DNA of 6,540 bases from Clostridiales bacterium (GCA_029007575.1 JAQXIB010000034.1:1-6540), one strand, 5' to 3'; numbered from the stretch's first letter, positions 1 through 6,492 are shown. Translations and numbers: made by a program. Notes: generated by a model not told the origin, from the letters alone.

Positions 1-683
1 GCCCGTCCGCCCGGTGTAGTTTCGGGATTTCCATACATGACACCGATCTTTTCCCGCACCTGGTTGATAAAGATCGCCACACAGTTGGAGCGCGAAATCA
101 CGCTGGTCAGCTTTCTCAAAGCCTGTGACATCAATCTTGCCTGCAAGCCGACATGGGACTGTCCCATATCGCCCTCAATCTCCGCCTGCGTCGTCATAGC
201 GGCAACTGAGTCAATGACGATAACGTCGATGGCACCCGAACGCACCAATGCCTCGGTGATCTCCAATGCCTGCTCGCCGGTGTCCGGCTGAGAAACCAGC
301 AATCCGTCGATATCCACTCCCAGAGCTTTCGCGTACACCGGATCCAGCGCATGCTCTACGTCGATAAAGGCAGCATCCCCGCCTTTTTTCTGTGCCTGTG
401 CGATCACCTGGAGTGCCACCGTTGTCTTACCGGAGGATTCCGGCCCGAACACCTCAATGATTCTTCCCTTCGGCACGCCGCCGATCCCCAGCGCCAAATC
501 CAATCCGATCGAGCCGGTCGAGATCGCGTCTACATTCATTGCCGCGGCTTGCCCCAGCTTCATAACGGCGCCCTTGCCGAATTTCTTTTCAATCTGCTCC
601 AATGCCGTTTGCAGTGCTTTTTTCTTTTCTTCCTCTGTGGTCGGCATCGGCTGTGCAACCGGTGCTTTTGTTTTGACTGCCAT
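1..683 (-). CDS. recA: RecA recombinase, N-terminal 227 codons (3' end beyond left edge)
   Basis: RecA is the ATP-dependent strand-exchange protein that forms filaments on single-stranded DNA, drives homologous recombination and stimulates LexA-type self-cleavage. Translation from the ATG at 683 gives the Walker A motif GPESSGKTT (residues 80-88, Lys86), the catalytic Glu110 in FIDVEHALDP, the Walker B strand VIVIDSVAAM (154-163), the L1 DNA-binding loop region EIEGDMGQSHVGLQARL (168-184), and the start of L2 in INQVREKIGVMYGNPETT (206-223). The frame is open to the window edge, so roughly the last third of the protein is missing. The N-terminal tail is about 14 residues longer than in E. coli RecA. 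The start is supported by GGAGGAA eight bases upstream. Relative to E. coli numbering, P151, K152 and D161 are replaced by Thr, Gln and Gln. The gene lies 47 bp after prmC and has its own probable promoter within prmC. Identification is essentially certain. Confidence 0.98.
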   Translation of the reverse strand, partial: MAVKTKAPVAQPMPTTEEEKKKALQTALEQIEKKFGKGAVMKLGQAAAMNVDAISTGSIGLDLALGIGGVPKGRIIEVFGPESSGKTTVALQVIAQAQKKGGDAAFIDVEHALDPVYAKALGVDIDGLLVSQPDTGEQALEITEALVRSGAIDVIVIDSVAAMTTQAEIEGDMGQSHVGLQARLMSQALRKLTSVISRSNCVAIFINQVREKIGVMYGNPETTPGGR

Positions 684-691
684 ATATTTAC

Positions 692-698
692 TTCCTCC
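692..698 (-). promoter_or_regulatory. Ribosome binding site of recA
   Basis: On the minus strand the bases read GGAGGAA, a near-perfect complement to the 16S rRNA 3' end, with eight bases before the ATG at 683. This fixes the recA start and suggests strong translation initiation. Confidence 0.85.
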
Positions 699-730
699 GC
701 TTTCTTTCGTTTTTCGATATCGTCTGCCTG

Positions 731-1591
731 TTACGGCTTTATTCCGCTCAATGTTCTTATTATACCACACAGATCATGGGTTTCGCAAATCGAAATATAC
801 CCGTGCTGTTCCAAAATGCTTCGCACATCCTTTTCCTGCCCGCACCCGATTTCGTAAGCAAGCAATCCGCCCGATTTCAGCTTAGCTGTCCAAAGCGACG
901 TTAGCTCCCGATAGAACAACAGCCCGTCGGCATCCCCGTACAACGCCATTGCCGGCTCAAAAGTCACTTCTTTTTGTAACGACTGCATATCCGCTTTGGT
1001 CAGATAGGGCGGATTCGACAGGATGACATCGCAGTCCGGCACACGCTCCAAGCTGTCAGCCGACAGCGCATCACACAAAACAGGGGTCACCGCTGCTCCG
1101 TTGCTTTTGATGTTCTCAGTCAGATAAGGATAGGCCGCTTCGGATTTCTCGATCGCGTAAACCGAACTATTCGGACACTCTTTCGCAATCGTCACCGCAA
1201 TGCAGCCGCTTCCGCTGCACAGATCCAGCACTGTCAGCGGCTTTTGACCGATAAACCGAATCGCCTGTTCGCATAACACCTCGGTATCACTGCGCGGGAT
1301 CAGCACGCCCTCTCCCACCCGAAAAGAGCCGGAGTAAAAATCCCACGTTCCGAGCAGGTATTGCAGCGGATATCCGGACACCCGCTTTTCCGCCGCCTGC
1401 CGTAGTTTTTTCAGTTTCTCGGTCGGAAAGCTCCGATCCGCTTCCAGCAAAAGGGTTTCCTTAGAAATCCCGGCAGCCCAGCAGGTTAATTTTGTCGCCT
1501 CAAACGTGGCGTTTTCGATACCTGCTTCCGCAAGCCGCTGTCGGATCTCCCGATTCACCTGCGAATAAGTCACGCCCGCCCCGTTTACCAT
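731..1591 (-). CDS. prmC: Peptide chain release factor N5-glutamine methyltransferase PrmC
   Basis: PrmC (HemK) is a cytoplasmic SAM-dependent enzyme that methylates the glutamine of the GGQ motif in release factors RF1 and RF2, improving translation termination. The 286 residues match the usual family length. Visible in order are a helical N-terminal substrate-binding domain (about 1-90) ending in GYPLQYLLG (73-81), the conserved segment GVLIPRSDTE (95-104), SAM-binding motif I VLDLCSGSGCIAVTIA (121-136), the catalytic substrate-glutamine-binding NPPY (193-196), YEIGCGQ (246-252), and the typical C-terminal DLCGIIRTLSG. The usual IPRPDTE/IPRPETE reads IPRSDTE here, a small deviation. The start codon overlaps the end of the DUF1385 gene by 7 bp and has only a weak AAGAAG-type ribosome site, so translational coupling is likely. 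prfA, a frequent prmC neighbour, is not next door; recA follows instead. Confidence 0.96.
   Translation of the reverse strand: MVNGAGVTYSQVNREIRQRLAEAGIENATFEATKLTCWAAGISKETLLLEADRSFPTEKLKKLRQAAEKRVSGYPLQYLLGTWDFYSGSFRVGEGVLIPRSDTEVLCEQAIRFIGQKPLTVLDLCSGSGCIAVTIAKECPNSSVYAIEKSEAAYPYLTENIKSNGAAVTPVLCDALSADSLERVPDCDVILSNPPYLTKADMQSLQKEVTFEPAMALYGDADGLLFYRELTSLWTAKLKSGGLLAYEIGCGQEKDVRSILEQHGYISICETHDLCGIIRTLSGIKP
759..788 (-). promoter_or_regulatory. Probable recA promoter inside the 3' end of prmC
   Basis: Reading the minus strand, 764-759 is a perfect TATAAT. It is preceded directly by TGG, giving the extended -10 form TGnTATAAT. The hexamer TTGCGA at 788-783 is a 4/6 match to the -35 consensus, with an 18-base spacer. 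Transcription would start near position 752 and leave a leader of about 70 bases before the recA ATG. The whole element lies within the last 20 or so codons of prmC. No Gram-positive LexA box (GAAC-N4-GTTC type) is visible around it; only isolated GAAC half-sites are present. This sigma-A-type promoter is the clearest in the window. Confidence 0.72.
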
Positions 1592-2538
1592 TGGTCTTCT
1601 TCTTTGTTATCCGGCAACACCGCCGTCAGCGCCGCAATCGCGACTTCCATCTGGCTGTCATCCGGTTCGTTGGTGGTCAGTCTTTGCAGCCAAAGTCCGG
1701 GTGCCGAAATGATTCTCGTGACAATATTGTCGTATCTTCCCGCCAGCTTGATGATCTCATACGCTACGCCCATCACTACGGGAAGCAGTGCCAGCTTCAG
1801 GACGACCCGCATCCACAGGCTGTTCCAAGTCACGACCGAAAACACCAGAATACCGATCACCAGTACGATCAAAATAAAGCTGGTGCCGCAGCGAGGGTGA
1901 AAGCGAGTATGCTTTTTGACATTTTCCACCGTCAATTCCTCGCCCGCTTCATAGCAGGCAATCGACTTATGCTCCGCTCCGTGATAGCCGAACACCCGTT
2001 TGATCTCCTTCATGCGGGACACCAACGCCAGATACAGGATGAAGATGATAATTTTAATGACACCCTCCACCAGCGATTTAAACACGCCTAAATCAAACAG
2101 ATATTGTATGCCCTTTACCGCCAAGGCAGGCAGGAACATAAACAAAACCAGCGCCAGCGCAACGCCGAACACCATCGCCACCACACCGATAATTTTCATC
2201 ATATGTTCTCCGAGATGCTTTTCCAGCCAAAGATCGAATTTGGACGGCTCACCCTCGAATTCGTCTTCCATCCCGGCCTTTTCCGCCGACTTCATCATAC
2301 ATTTATATCCGGTCACCATCGAACCGATAAAATTCACTACCCCGCGCACGATCGGCGTTTTATGATACCAAGCCCGATTCAGACTGCCGACCTCCCAACA
2401 TTCGGTGTCAATGCCACCGTCGGGAAGGCGCACACTCATCGCCGCCTTATCGATTCCCCGCATCATAACGCCCTCAATGAGCGCCTGTCCGCCGATTTTA
2501 CTTTTGTGTCCGGTTGCTTTACATTCCTTGTTCTTCAT
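1585..2538 (-). CDS. DUF1385 family integral membrane protein
   Basis: This 317-residue protein belongs to the DUF1385 family (Bacillus YqhQ-like), whose biochemical function is not established to my knowledge. Family signatures visible are GGQALIEGVMMRG (16-28), FGYHGAEHKSIACYE (183-197), RFHPRCGTSF (212-221) and the C-terminal block from SAPGLWLQRLTT through EPDDSQMEVAI (278-301). Hydrophobic stretches at about 114-140, 156-174, 219-237 and 243-262 suggest about four membrane segments. The His/Glu/Lys and His-Pro-Arg-Cys motifs sit close to the second and third segments, where a metal-binding or catalytic site would be plausible, but that is inference. The first 20 bases overlap the 3' end of the kinase gene, and the last 7 overlap prmC. 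A modest AAAGGA ribosome site lies upstream, inside the kinase gene. Linkage to prmC is common in Firmicutes. Confidence 0.93.
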   Translation of the reverse strand: MKNKECKATGHKSKIGGQALIEGVMMRGIDKAAMSVRLPDGGIDTECWEVGSLNRAWYHKTPIVRGVVNFIGSMVTGYKCMMKSAEKAGMEDEFEGEPSKFDLWLEKHLGEHMMKIIGVVAMVFGVALALVLFMFLPALAVKGIQYLFDLGVFKSLVEGVIKIIIFILYLALVSRMKEIKRVFGYHGAEHKSIACYEAGEELTVENVKKHTRFHPRCGTSFILIVLVIGILVFSVVTWNSLWMRVVLKLALLPVVMGVAYEIIKLAGRYDNIVTRIISAPGLWLQRLTTNEPDDSQMEVAIAALTAVLPDNKEEDQW

Positions 2539-3997
2539 TGTTTGATTGGTCCTTTCTCTGATTCACAACAATGGCAGACTGTTTGTCTTCATTGGTGCTC
2601 AAATTCACCGGCAGTACCACCGTTACGGTCGTTCCGACATTTTCTTTGCTGTCGATCAACAGTTCGCCGCCGTGCATCATCACGATCTCATTGGCAAGTG
2701 CCAGCCCGATTCCGGAGCCTCGCCGGGTGGAATTTGCTTTATAAAACTTTGTTTTTACTTTCGGCAAGTCTACCGCGCTGATCCCGCAACCGGTATCGGC
2801 AATGATAATTTGAATGGTATCCGCCGCCTCTTTCGCGGTCACCGTCACGGTGTCGCCGCTGTCCGAATATTTCAGCGCATTGTCTATAATGTTGATAAAC
2901 ACCTGCCTCAAGCGGTTTTTATCTCCAAAAATGATCGGCAGCATTTCGGGCGCATGATAAACAAAGGTGATGTTTTCTCGCTTGGCGCGTTCCCCGTAGA
3001 TCAGCACCGCTTCCTCCAGCTCCGCCAGAATGTCCATTTTGGTCTTAACTAAGGTCAGTCGCCCGCTCTGAATACGGGAAAAGTCGAGCAGTTCCTCCAC
3101 CATTTGCGCCAGCCGTTCGGTCTCATGGATAATGACTCGCATTCCTTTCTGCATCAGCTCGGTATCCTGACTGCCGGCGGAAGCCAGCGTTTCTCCCCAA
3201 CCTTTGATCGCCGTCAGCGGCGTGCGAAGTTCGTGAGATACCGATGAAATAAATTCGTTTTTCATGTTCTCGGTGGCTGACAGCTCATCCGCCATATAGT
3301 TAATGGTGTCGCACAATTCTCCCAGCTCATCATCCGAGTTTTTATAAAGGCGGGTATCCAGATCTCCCGATGCGATTTTTCGTGCCGCCACCCCAATTTC
3401 CCGCACCGGTATCACGATGGATTTCACAAAATAAACGCCCGAGATCACCACAAAAATAACGATCGCCATGCAAATCACCGTAAAGATTGTAATGGCAGAC
3501 AAGATCACATTGTCGATATTGGCGGTCGAAGTGACCAGCCGCAGCGCCGCATAGTCGCTGTTGACCTCCAGCCGCACGGTATACGCCATGATGCGGTTGC
3601 CGTTGTTGTCATTGCCGACATAATATCCTCTGCCGCGGGGGTCGGTCTGTGCGTCCTGATAGTCATCCATGCGGACATCATTGTCATAGGAAAAACCGCT
3701 GGACGTCATGGCGATGGCGCCGAAGTTGTTGATTGCCATCAATTCGGTGGTACTTTTATCATCAAAGTTTTGAACCAGCTCGTTGATTGCATCCCCGTAA
3801 TTGCCGGTATCGCTGTCAGCGGCATAGGTGAGCTGAGCCGCTATCATCGTCGCCTTGTTTTCCAGAGAGCGCTTGGCAAAATCATAGAAATAGGTTTTCA
3901 CTCCAAAGCCGAACACCACTTCCAGCCCGACTAAAATGAACAAAATGACGCCAAGACTGTTGATGATCCAACGATGGGTAATACTTCTGGATTTCAA
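2519..3997 (-). CDS. Membrane sensor histidine kinase (HAMP-HisKA-HATPase_c)
   Basis: This 492-residue kinase is the sensor half of a two-component system with the adjacent regulator. Counted from the TTG at 3997, a membrane helix spans about 10-33, an extracytoplasmic domain of about 130 residues (34-163) resembles the Cache/PAS-like sensor folds of WalK/PhoR-type kinases, a second helix spans about 164-191, and HAMP covers about 192-245. The HisKA box SSVSHELRTPLTAIKGW carries the phosphorylated His255. The ATPase domain has the N box NIIDNALKYS (Asn373), G1 DTGCGIS (401-407), the F box FYKA and G2 GSGIGLALA (427-435). All key residues are intact, so it should be active. The TTG start is chosen because AAAGGGGG sits seven bases upstream; a GTG at 4027 would add ten residues without a good ribosome site. 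The tail of about 25 residues after the ATPase domain is polar and Asn/Gln/Glu-rich. The signal is unknown. Confidence 0.95.
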   Translation of the reverse strand: MKSRSITHRWIINSLGVILFILVGLEVVFGFGVKTYFYDFAKRSLENKATMIAAQLTYAADSDTGNYGDAINELVQNFDDKSTTELMAINNFGAIAMTSSGFSYDNDVRMDDYQDAQTDPRGRGYYVGNDNNGNRIMAYTVRLEVNSDYAALRLVTSTANIDNVILSAITIFTVICMAIVIFVVISGVYFVKSIVIPVREIGVAARKIASGDLDTRLYKNSDDELGELCDTINYMADELSATENMKNEFISSVSHELRTPLTAIKGWGETLASAGSQDTELMQKGMRVIIHETERLAQMVEELLDFSRIQSGRLTLVKTKMDILAELEEAVLIYGERAKRENITFVYHAPEMLPIIFGDKNRLRQVFINIIDNALKYSDSGDTVTVTAKEAADTIQIIIADTGCGISAVDLPKVKTKFYKANSTRRGSGIGLALANEIVMMHGGELLIDSKENVGTTVTVVLPVNLSTNEDKQSAIVVNQRKDQSNNEEQGM

Positions 3998-4004
3998 CCG
4001 CACA

Positions 4005-4012
4005 CCCCCTTT
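4005..4012 (-). promoter_or_regulatory. Ribosome binding site deciding the kinase TTG start
   Basis: The minus strand reads AAAGGGGG here, seven bases before the TTG at 3997. The in-frame GTG at 4003 is only about one base away, too close to be served. The upstream GTG at 4027 lacks a comparable site. The protein beginning at TTG starts MKSRSITHRW and leads directly into the first membrane helix, as expected for this kinase type. Confidence 0.7.
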
Positions 4013-4038
4013 ACAGACAATCTGCACTGCACAGCCGT

Positions 4039-4743
4039 TTATTCAGCCGTGCCGCACCATTTATACCCGTAGCCCCAAACGGTAGAGATATATTTTGGAT
4101 TGGACGGCTCTTCCTCCACTTTCATCCGAAGCCGCCTGATGTTAACATCTACAATTTTAATGTCGCCGAAATAATTATCTCCCCATATTTCGGTTAGAAT
4201 TTGATTTCGATCCAATGCGACATTTTGGTTTTTCAAAAACAATTCCATGATTTGATACTCTACCTGCGTCAAATCGATGATTTCGCCGTTTTTCGATACC
4301 GTGCGGCTTTTTTGATCCAGCCGGAAACAGCCTGATTCAATCACCTTTGGCATCTGAGCCGTGCTTTTGCTCATGCAAACCCTGCGGTAGATCGCGTCAA
4401 CTCTGGCAACCAGCTCGGAAGGGCTGAACGGTTTGGTCACATAATCGTCGGCGCCGATCATCAAGCCGTTGACCTTATCCATTTCCTGTGTTTTGGCAGT
4501 CAGCATAATGATCCCAATGGTATTGCTTTTCGCACGCAGCGCCTTGCAAACCTGAAAGCCGTCTATTCCCGGCATCATAATATCCAACAGCGCGATATCA
4601 AAATTCCCGTTTGCCTCATCAAAAGCCCGCAATGCGTCTTCTCCGCATCCGACATCCACCACCGTATAACCGGCCCGCTGCAGATTGATCACCACGAAAT
4701 CGCGAATCACATCTTCATCTTCACAGACCAATATCTTTTTCAT
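4039..4743 (-). CDS. OmpR/PhoB-family response regulator
   Basis: This 234-residue protein is a phosphorylation-controlled transcription factor and the evident partner of the kinase encoded 41 bp downstream. The receiver domain (about 1-120) has the acidic pocket Glu8/Asp9, phosphoacceptor Asp54 in LLDIMMPGIDGF, Thr82 in MLTAKT and Lys104 in YVTKPFSPSEL. The winged-helix trans_reg_C domain (about 132-232) includes LTQVEYQIMELFL, the recognition-helix segment VDVNIRRLRMKVE and the wing signature YISTVWGYGYKW. The length is typical of the family and no key residue is missing. AAAGGAG lies ten bases before the ATG at 4743. The gap to the upstream lipoprotein gene is only 29 bp with no terminator, so the two are probably cotranscribed. 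Its target sites cannot be deduced; autoregulation of this operon would be usual for the family. Confidence 0.97.
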   Translation of the reverse strand: MKKILVCEDEDVIRDFVVINLQRAGYTVVDVGCGEDALRAFDEANGNFDIALLDIMMPGIDGFQVCKALRAKSNTIGIIMLTAKTQEMDKVNGLMIGADDYVTKPFSPSELVARVDAIYRRVCMSKSTAQMPKVIESGCFRLDQKSRTVSKNGEIIDLTQVEYQIMELFLKNQNVALDRNQILTEIWGDNYFGDIKIVDVNIRRLRMKVEEEPSNPKYISTVWGYGYKWCGTAE

Positions 4744-4772
4744 GTTGTTTCATCTCCTTTTTGTCAGCCGGA

Positions 4773-6170
4773 TCACTTCAATAAAGTGAAGTTTTCACTT
4801 ACTGTATCAAAATCAATCTGATAATACGGATTTTCCGGATAGCCAAGCTTCGCATAATAATATAGCTGCCCGCTGTAACGAATGAGCTGATATCCCTCTT
4901 TTTCCGTTTCTGCCTTGCTGTTTTCGTTTACCACCTTAATGCTCAGCAGTTCTTCGTTCACATCCTGCAAATCATGGTCATAAGAATAAAAAACGATCTT
5001 GTTTTCCTCCGCCATCTTGCGTGCGGTAACATTATCCTGCCAAAAAGCCGGAATGTCAAACAAATAGTTAAAGCCCATATTGAAATAAGAAATCTTTTTT
5101 AATTGAAACGCTCCGTTTGAGAAAATTTGCCAATGGGTGAAATAAAGCTTGTCTGTTTCCTGCGTGCTCATATGTTCCGACCATTCATAGCCGGGCATCA
5201 GATGCAGCTGCGGGATTTCGATGACATCGTCGCTGTCGATATCCATTGAGATATTGCCGGCCTTCCGGGTATCGACGCTGTCAACAACTCCCTTGTCCAA
5301 CTGTGCGCTTTGCAAAAGCCCGTCCTGATAAAACAGCAATTCGGTGGTGGTTGTGCCGTCTTCCTTCACGCCGTCCAGATAAAGCGCCGATTGATTTGTC
5401 CCGATAAAGCCGCTTTGTACATTCACATAAGACAGAACCGAATCATCCATCGCCACGGTTTCCCCCTGTGAAAGATAAAAAACGCCGGTATTATATTCTA
5501 TGATCTTAACTGACGGCTTGTCACCGGTTTTCGAATCCACAATGGTGACAATTTCCTGATATCCGTCATTGTCAATATCCATAACCTTCATCAGAGAGTA
5601 TTCCTGAGAAAACAAATCTTTGATTTCCCCGTTGCGATAAGAGTAGATGTGTAAAATATTGCTGGCTTGCCGGAAAGGCTGCGCCAATTCCGAATCGGCG
5701 TTATTGACTCCGGTATCCGCAATTGCTTGGTTGTAGCCTATAATCATAAACAACTGATCGAACGAACCAAAAGAGGAAAATTCCAACTGATGGATATCGC
5801 TTCCTCCGCCCGAGATGTCGTAGGCGCAATACCAGTTGCCCAGATCATCCTTATCCAAAACAGAGACTTTTAAAGAAGTCGGATTAGTGGTATTCACATT
5901 GGTTTTGTAAAATACAACCGTTTCATCCCCCGGCTCATCGTCAATGTTACGCAGGACAAAGGAAGAACGGTATTCTCCCGTTTGCGGATATCTGAGATTA
6001 ATATTACTGCCCGCCGTTTTTTCGAGTGCCTGATAAATTTTATCCTGCTCAGCGGTCAGCTTGGGCGGAATCAGCAAGTTGTCGGTTCCGGTGCCGGGAT
6101 AGCAGCCGCTCAATTGAAACAAGAGTGCCGGAATAAGCAGTCCAAGCAGCCATTTTCTATTTGACAACAT
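4773..6170 (-). CDS. Secreted lipoprotein with FG-GAP/VCBS-like acidic motifs, function unknown
   Basis: This 465-residue protein begins with a lipoprotein signal peptide: Lys/Arg, a hydrophobic core, and the lipobox LSGC with Cys23, predicting anchoring to the outer face of the membrane. The mature part is beta-strand-rich. It has repeated acidic motifs like those in FG-GAP/VCBS beta-propeller blades: NIDDEPGDE (75-83), DIDNDGYQEIV (198-208, a DxDxDG calcium-loop pattern) and DIDSDDVIEIPQL (310-322), each followed by a hydrophobic strand. A propeller-like, possibly calcium-binding surface protein is inferred; no enzyme motif is visible. The ATG at 6170 is preferred because AGAGGGTGG precedes it; the adjacent TTG at 6167 would have better spacing, and a TTG at 6194 has no ribosome site. 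Position just upstream of the regulator/kinase pair suggests a signal-binding accessory or envelope component, but that is contextual inference. Confidence 0.88.
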   Translation of the reverse strand: MLSNRKWLLGLLIPALLFQLSGCYPGTGTDNLLIPPKLTAEQDKIYQALEKTAGSNINLRYPQTGEYRSSFVLRNIDDEPGDETVVFYKTNVNTTNPTSLKVSVLDKDDLGNWYCAYDISGGGSDIHQLEFSSFGSFDQLFMIIGYNQAIADTGVNNADSELAQPFRQASNILHIYSYRNGEIKDLFSQEYSLMKVMDIDNDGYQEIVTIVDSKTGDKPSVKIIEYNTGVFYLSQGETVAMDDSVLSYVNVQSGFIGTNQSALYLDGVKEDGTTTTELLFYQDGLLQSAQLDKGVVDSVDTRKAGNISMDIDSDDVIEIPQLHLMPGYEWSEHMSTQETDKLYFTHWQIFSNGAFQLKKISYFNMGFNYLFDIPAFWQDNVTARKMAEENKIVFYSYDHDLQDVNEELLSIKVVNENSKAETEKEGYQLIRYSGQLYYYAKLGYPENPYYQIDFDTVSENFTLLK

Positions 6171-6171
6171 T

Positions 6172-6180
6172 CCACCCTCT
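6172..6180 (-). promoter_or_regulatory. Ribosome binding site of the lipoprotein gene
   Basis: The minus strand reads AGAGGGTGG here. From AGAGGG the spacing is four bases to the ATG at 6170 and seven to the in-frame TTG at 6167. The site therefore supports one of these two adjacent starts and rejects the upstream TTG at 6194; choosing between ATG and TTG changes the protein by one residue. Confidence 0.6.
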
Positions 6181-6203
6181 TTCCCGATCATCAAATCTAT
6201 GCG

Positions 6204-6232
6204 AAGCTGACAAAGTTTCCCTGTGACAGCTT
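6204..6232. repeat. Inverted repeat in the lipoprotein leader
   Basis: AAGCTG (6204-6209) pairs with CAGCTT (6227-6232), and the adjacent ACA (6210-6212) pairs with TGT (6222-6224) across a two-base bulge. In an mRNA it would sit about 34 bases before the lipoprotein ATG. It is not followed by a T-run in the direction of transcription, so it does not look like a terminator; operator or leader structure are alternatives. Confidence 0.55.
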
Positions 6233-6235
6233 ATG

Positions 6236-6251
6236 AAACATTCCAATGTTT
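6236..6251. repeat. Perfect inverted repeat AAACATT-CC-AATGTTT
   Basis: This is a seven-base stem with a two-base spacer, overlapping the first three bases of the 48-bp repeat copy 1. Such a short loop favours a DNA palindrome (protein site or repeat boundary) over a stable RNA hairpin. Confidence 0.6.
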
Positions 6252-6296
6252 GCTTCGCCCTTGCCGCCAAATATGGCCGGCGCCATTTCGTCAGAG
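6249..6296. repeat. 48-bp direct repeat, copy 1
   Basis: This begins TTTGCTTCGCCCTTGCCGCC and ends CATTTCGTCAGAG. It matches 6493-6540 at 45 of 48 positions, differing at 6272, 6276 and 6283. The internal stem GCCGCC/GGCGCC carries one mismatch here, but an alternative hairpin ATGGC-CGGC-GCCAT (6273-6286) is available. Confidence 0.92.
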
Positions 6297-6301
6297 ACGA
6301 A
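6287..6301. repeat. Perfect inverted repeat TTCGTC-AGA-GACGAA
   Basis: This is a six-base stem with a three-base loop, formed across the right end of the 48-bp repeat copy 1. Copy 2 stops at the window edge in the middle of the same sequence, so whether it forms the same hairpin is not visible. Confidence 0.6.
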
Positions 6302-6336
6302 GCCGCGCAAAGCCCCGCTCGACTGATAATTTTCTT

Positions 6337-6370
6337 GAAATCTTTGATTTCGTGTATTCCAAGGTTATTA
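6337..6370. repeat. Second repeat family, copy 1 (GAAATC hairpin plus GGTTATTA)
   Basis: This begins with the perfect hairpin GAAATC-TTT-GATTTC (6337-6351), then TTCCA and GGTTATTA at the end. It aligns with 6430-6466 with a few substitutions and small length differences. Confidence 0.75.
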
Positions 6371-6406
6371 TTATGCAAACATCTCGCGTAACGAAGTGAA
6401 GCGGCA

Positions 6407-6429
6407 TAACACTGTTCTAGAGAACGTTA
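6407..6429. repeat. Inverted repeat TAAC...GTTCT-AG-AGAAC...GTTA
   Basis: GTTCT (6414-6418) pairs with AGAAC (6421-6425). Outside it, TAAC (6407-6410) pairs with GTTA (6426-6429), with a three-base bulge on the left arm. It ends directly against the GAAATC hairpin at 6430. Confidence 0.6.
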
Positions 6430-6466
6430 GAAATCTTCGATTTCGGTCACGTTCCATTGGTTATTA
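6430..6466. repeat. Second repeat family, copy 2
   Basis: This begins with the hairpin GAAATC-TTC-GATTTC (6430-6444). The loop differs by one base from copy 1 while both stem arms are identical. TTCCA and GGTTATTA follow in the same order as in 6337-6370. Confidence 0.75.
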
Positions 6467-6472
6467 ACTCCG

Positions 6473-6486
6473 CCGCTTGAAAGCGG
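6473..6486. repeat. Perfect inverted repeat CCGCTT-GA-AAGCGG
   Basis: This is a GC-rich six-base stem with a two-base spacer, lying just left of the 48-bp repeat copy 2. It has the same arms-plus-tiny-loop design as the neighbouring palindromes. Confidence 0.6.
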
Positions 6487-6492
6487 TCGTGT

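Noticed and set aside
715..722. CGATATCG palindrome between prmC and recA as an operator
   Set aside because: Eight bases is too short to distinguish from chance, and it does not match a known SOS box.
351..885. Plus-strand open frames opposite recA and prmC
   Set aside because: They are antisense to genes with clear family motifs, and their Cys- and Phe-rich translations have no recognisable domain.
1492..2781. Plus-strand open frames of 120-225 codons opposite prmC, DUF1385 and the kinase
   Set aside because: They are shadows of strongly coding minus-strand genes, with His/Arg-rich, low-plausibility translations.
4774..4791. CACTT/AAGTG hairpin at the end of the lipoprotein gene as a terminator
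   Set aside because: The stem is only five AT-rich pairs, lies inside coding sequence, and no T-run follows on the minus strand before the regulator start.
5480..5510. TATAAT-like sequence inside the lipoprotein gene as an internal promoter for the regulator
   Set aside because: There is no matching -35 element at proper spacing, and it lies more than 700 bases from the regulator start.
6157..6378. Minus-strand reading frame of 73 codons across the repeat region and the lipoprotein start
   Set aside because: It overlaps the well-supported lipoprotein start, passes through the repeat and hairpins, has no ribosome site, and part of it is merely the translated 48-bp repeat.
6366..6400. CATAAT on the minus strand near 6374 as the operon -10 box
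   Set aside because: No acceptable -35 sequence lies 16-18 bases upstream, and the site is inside repeat DNA about 200 bases from the gene.
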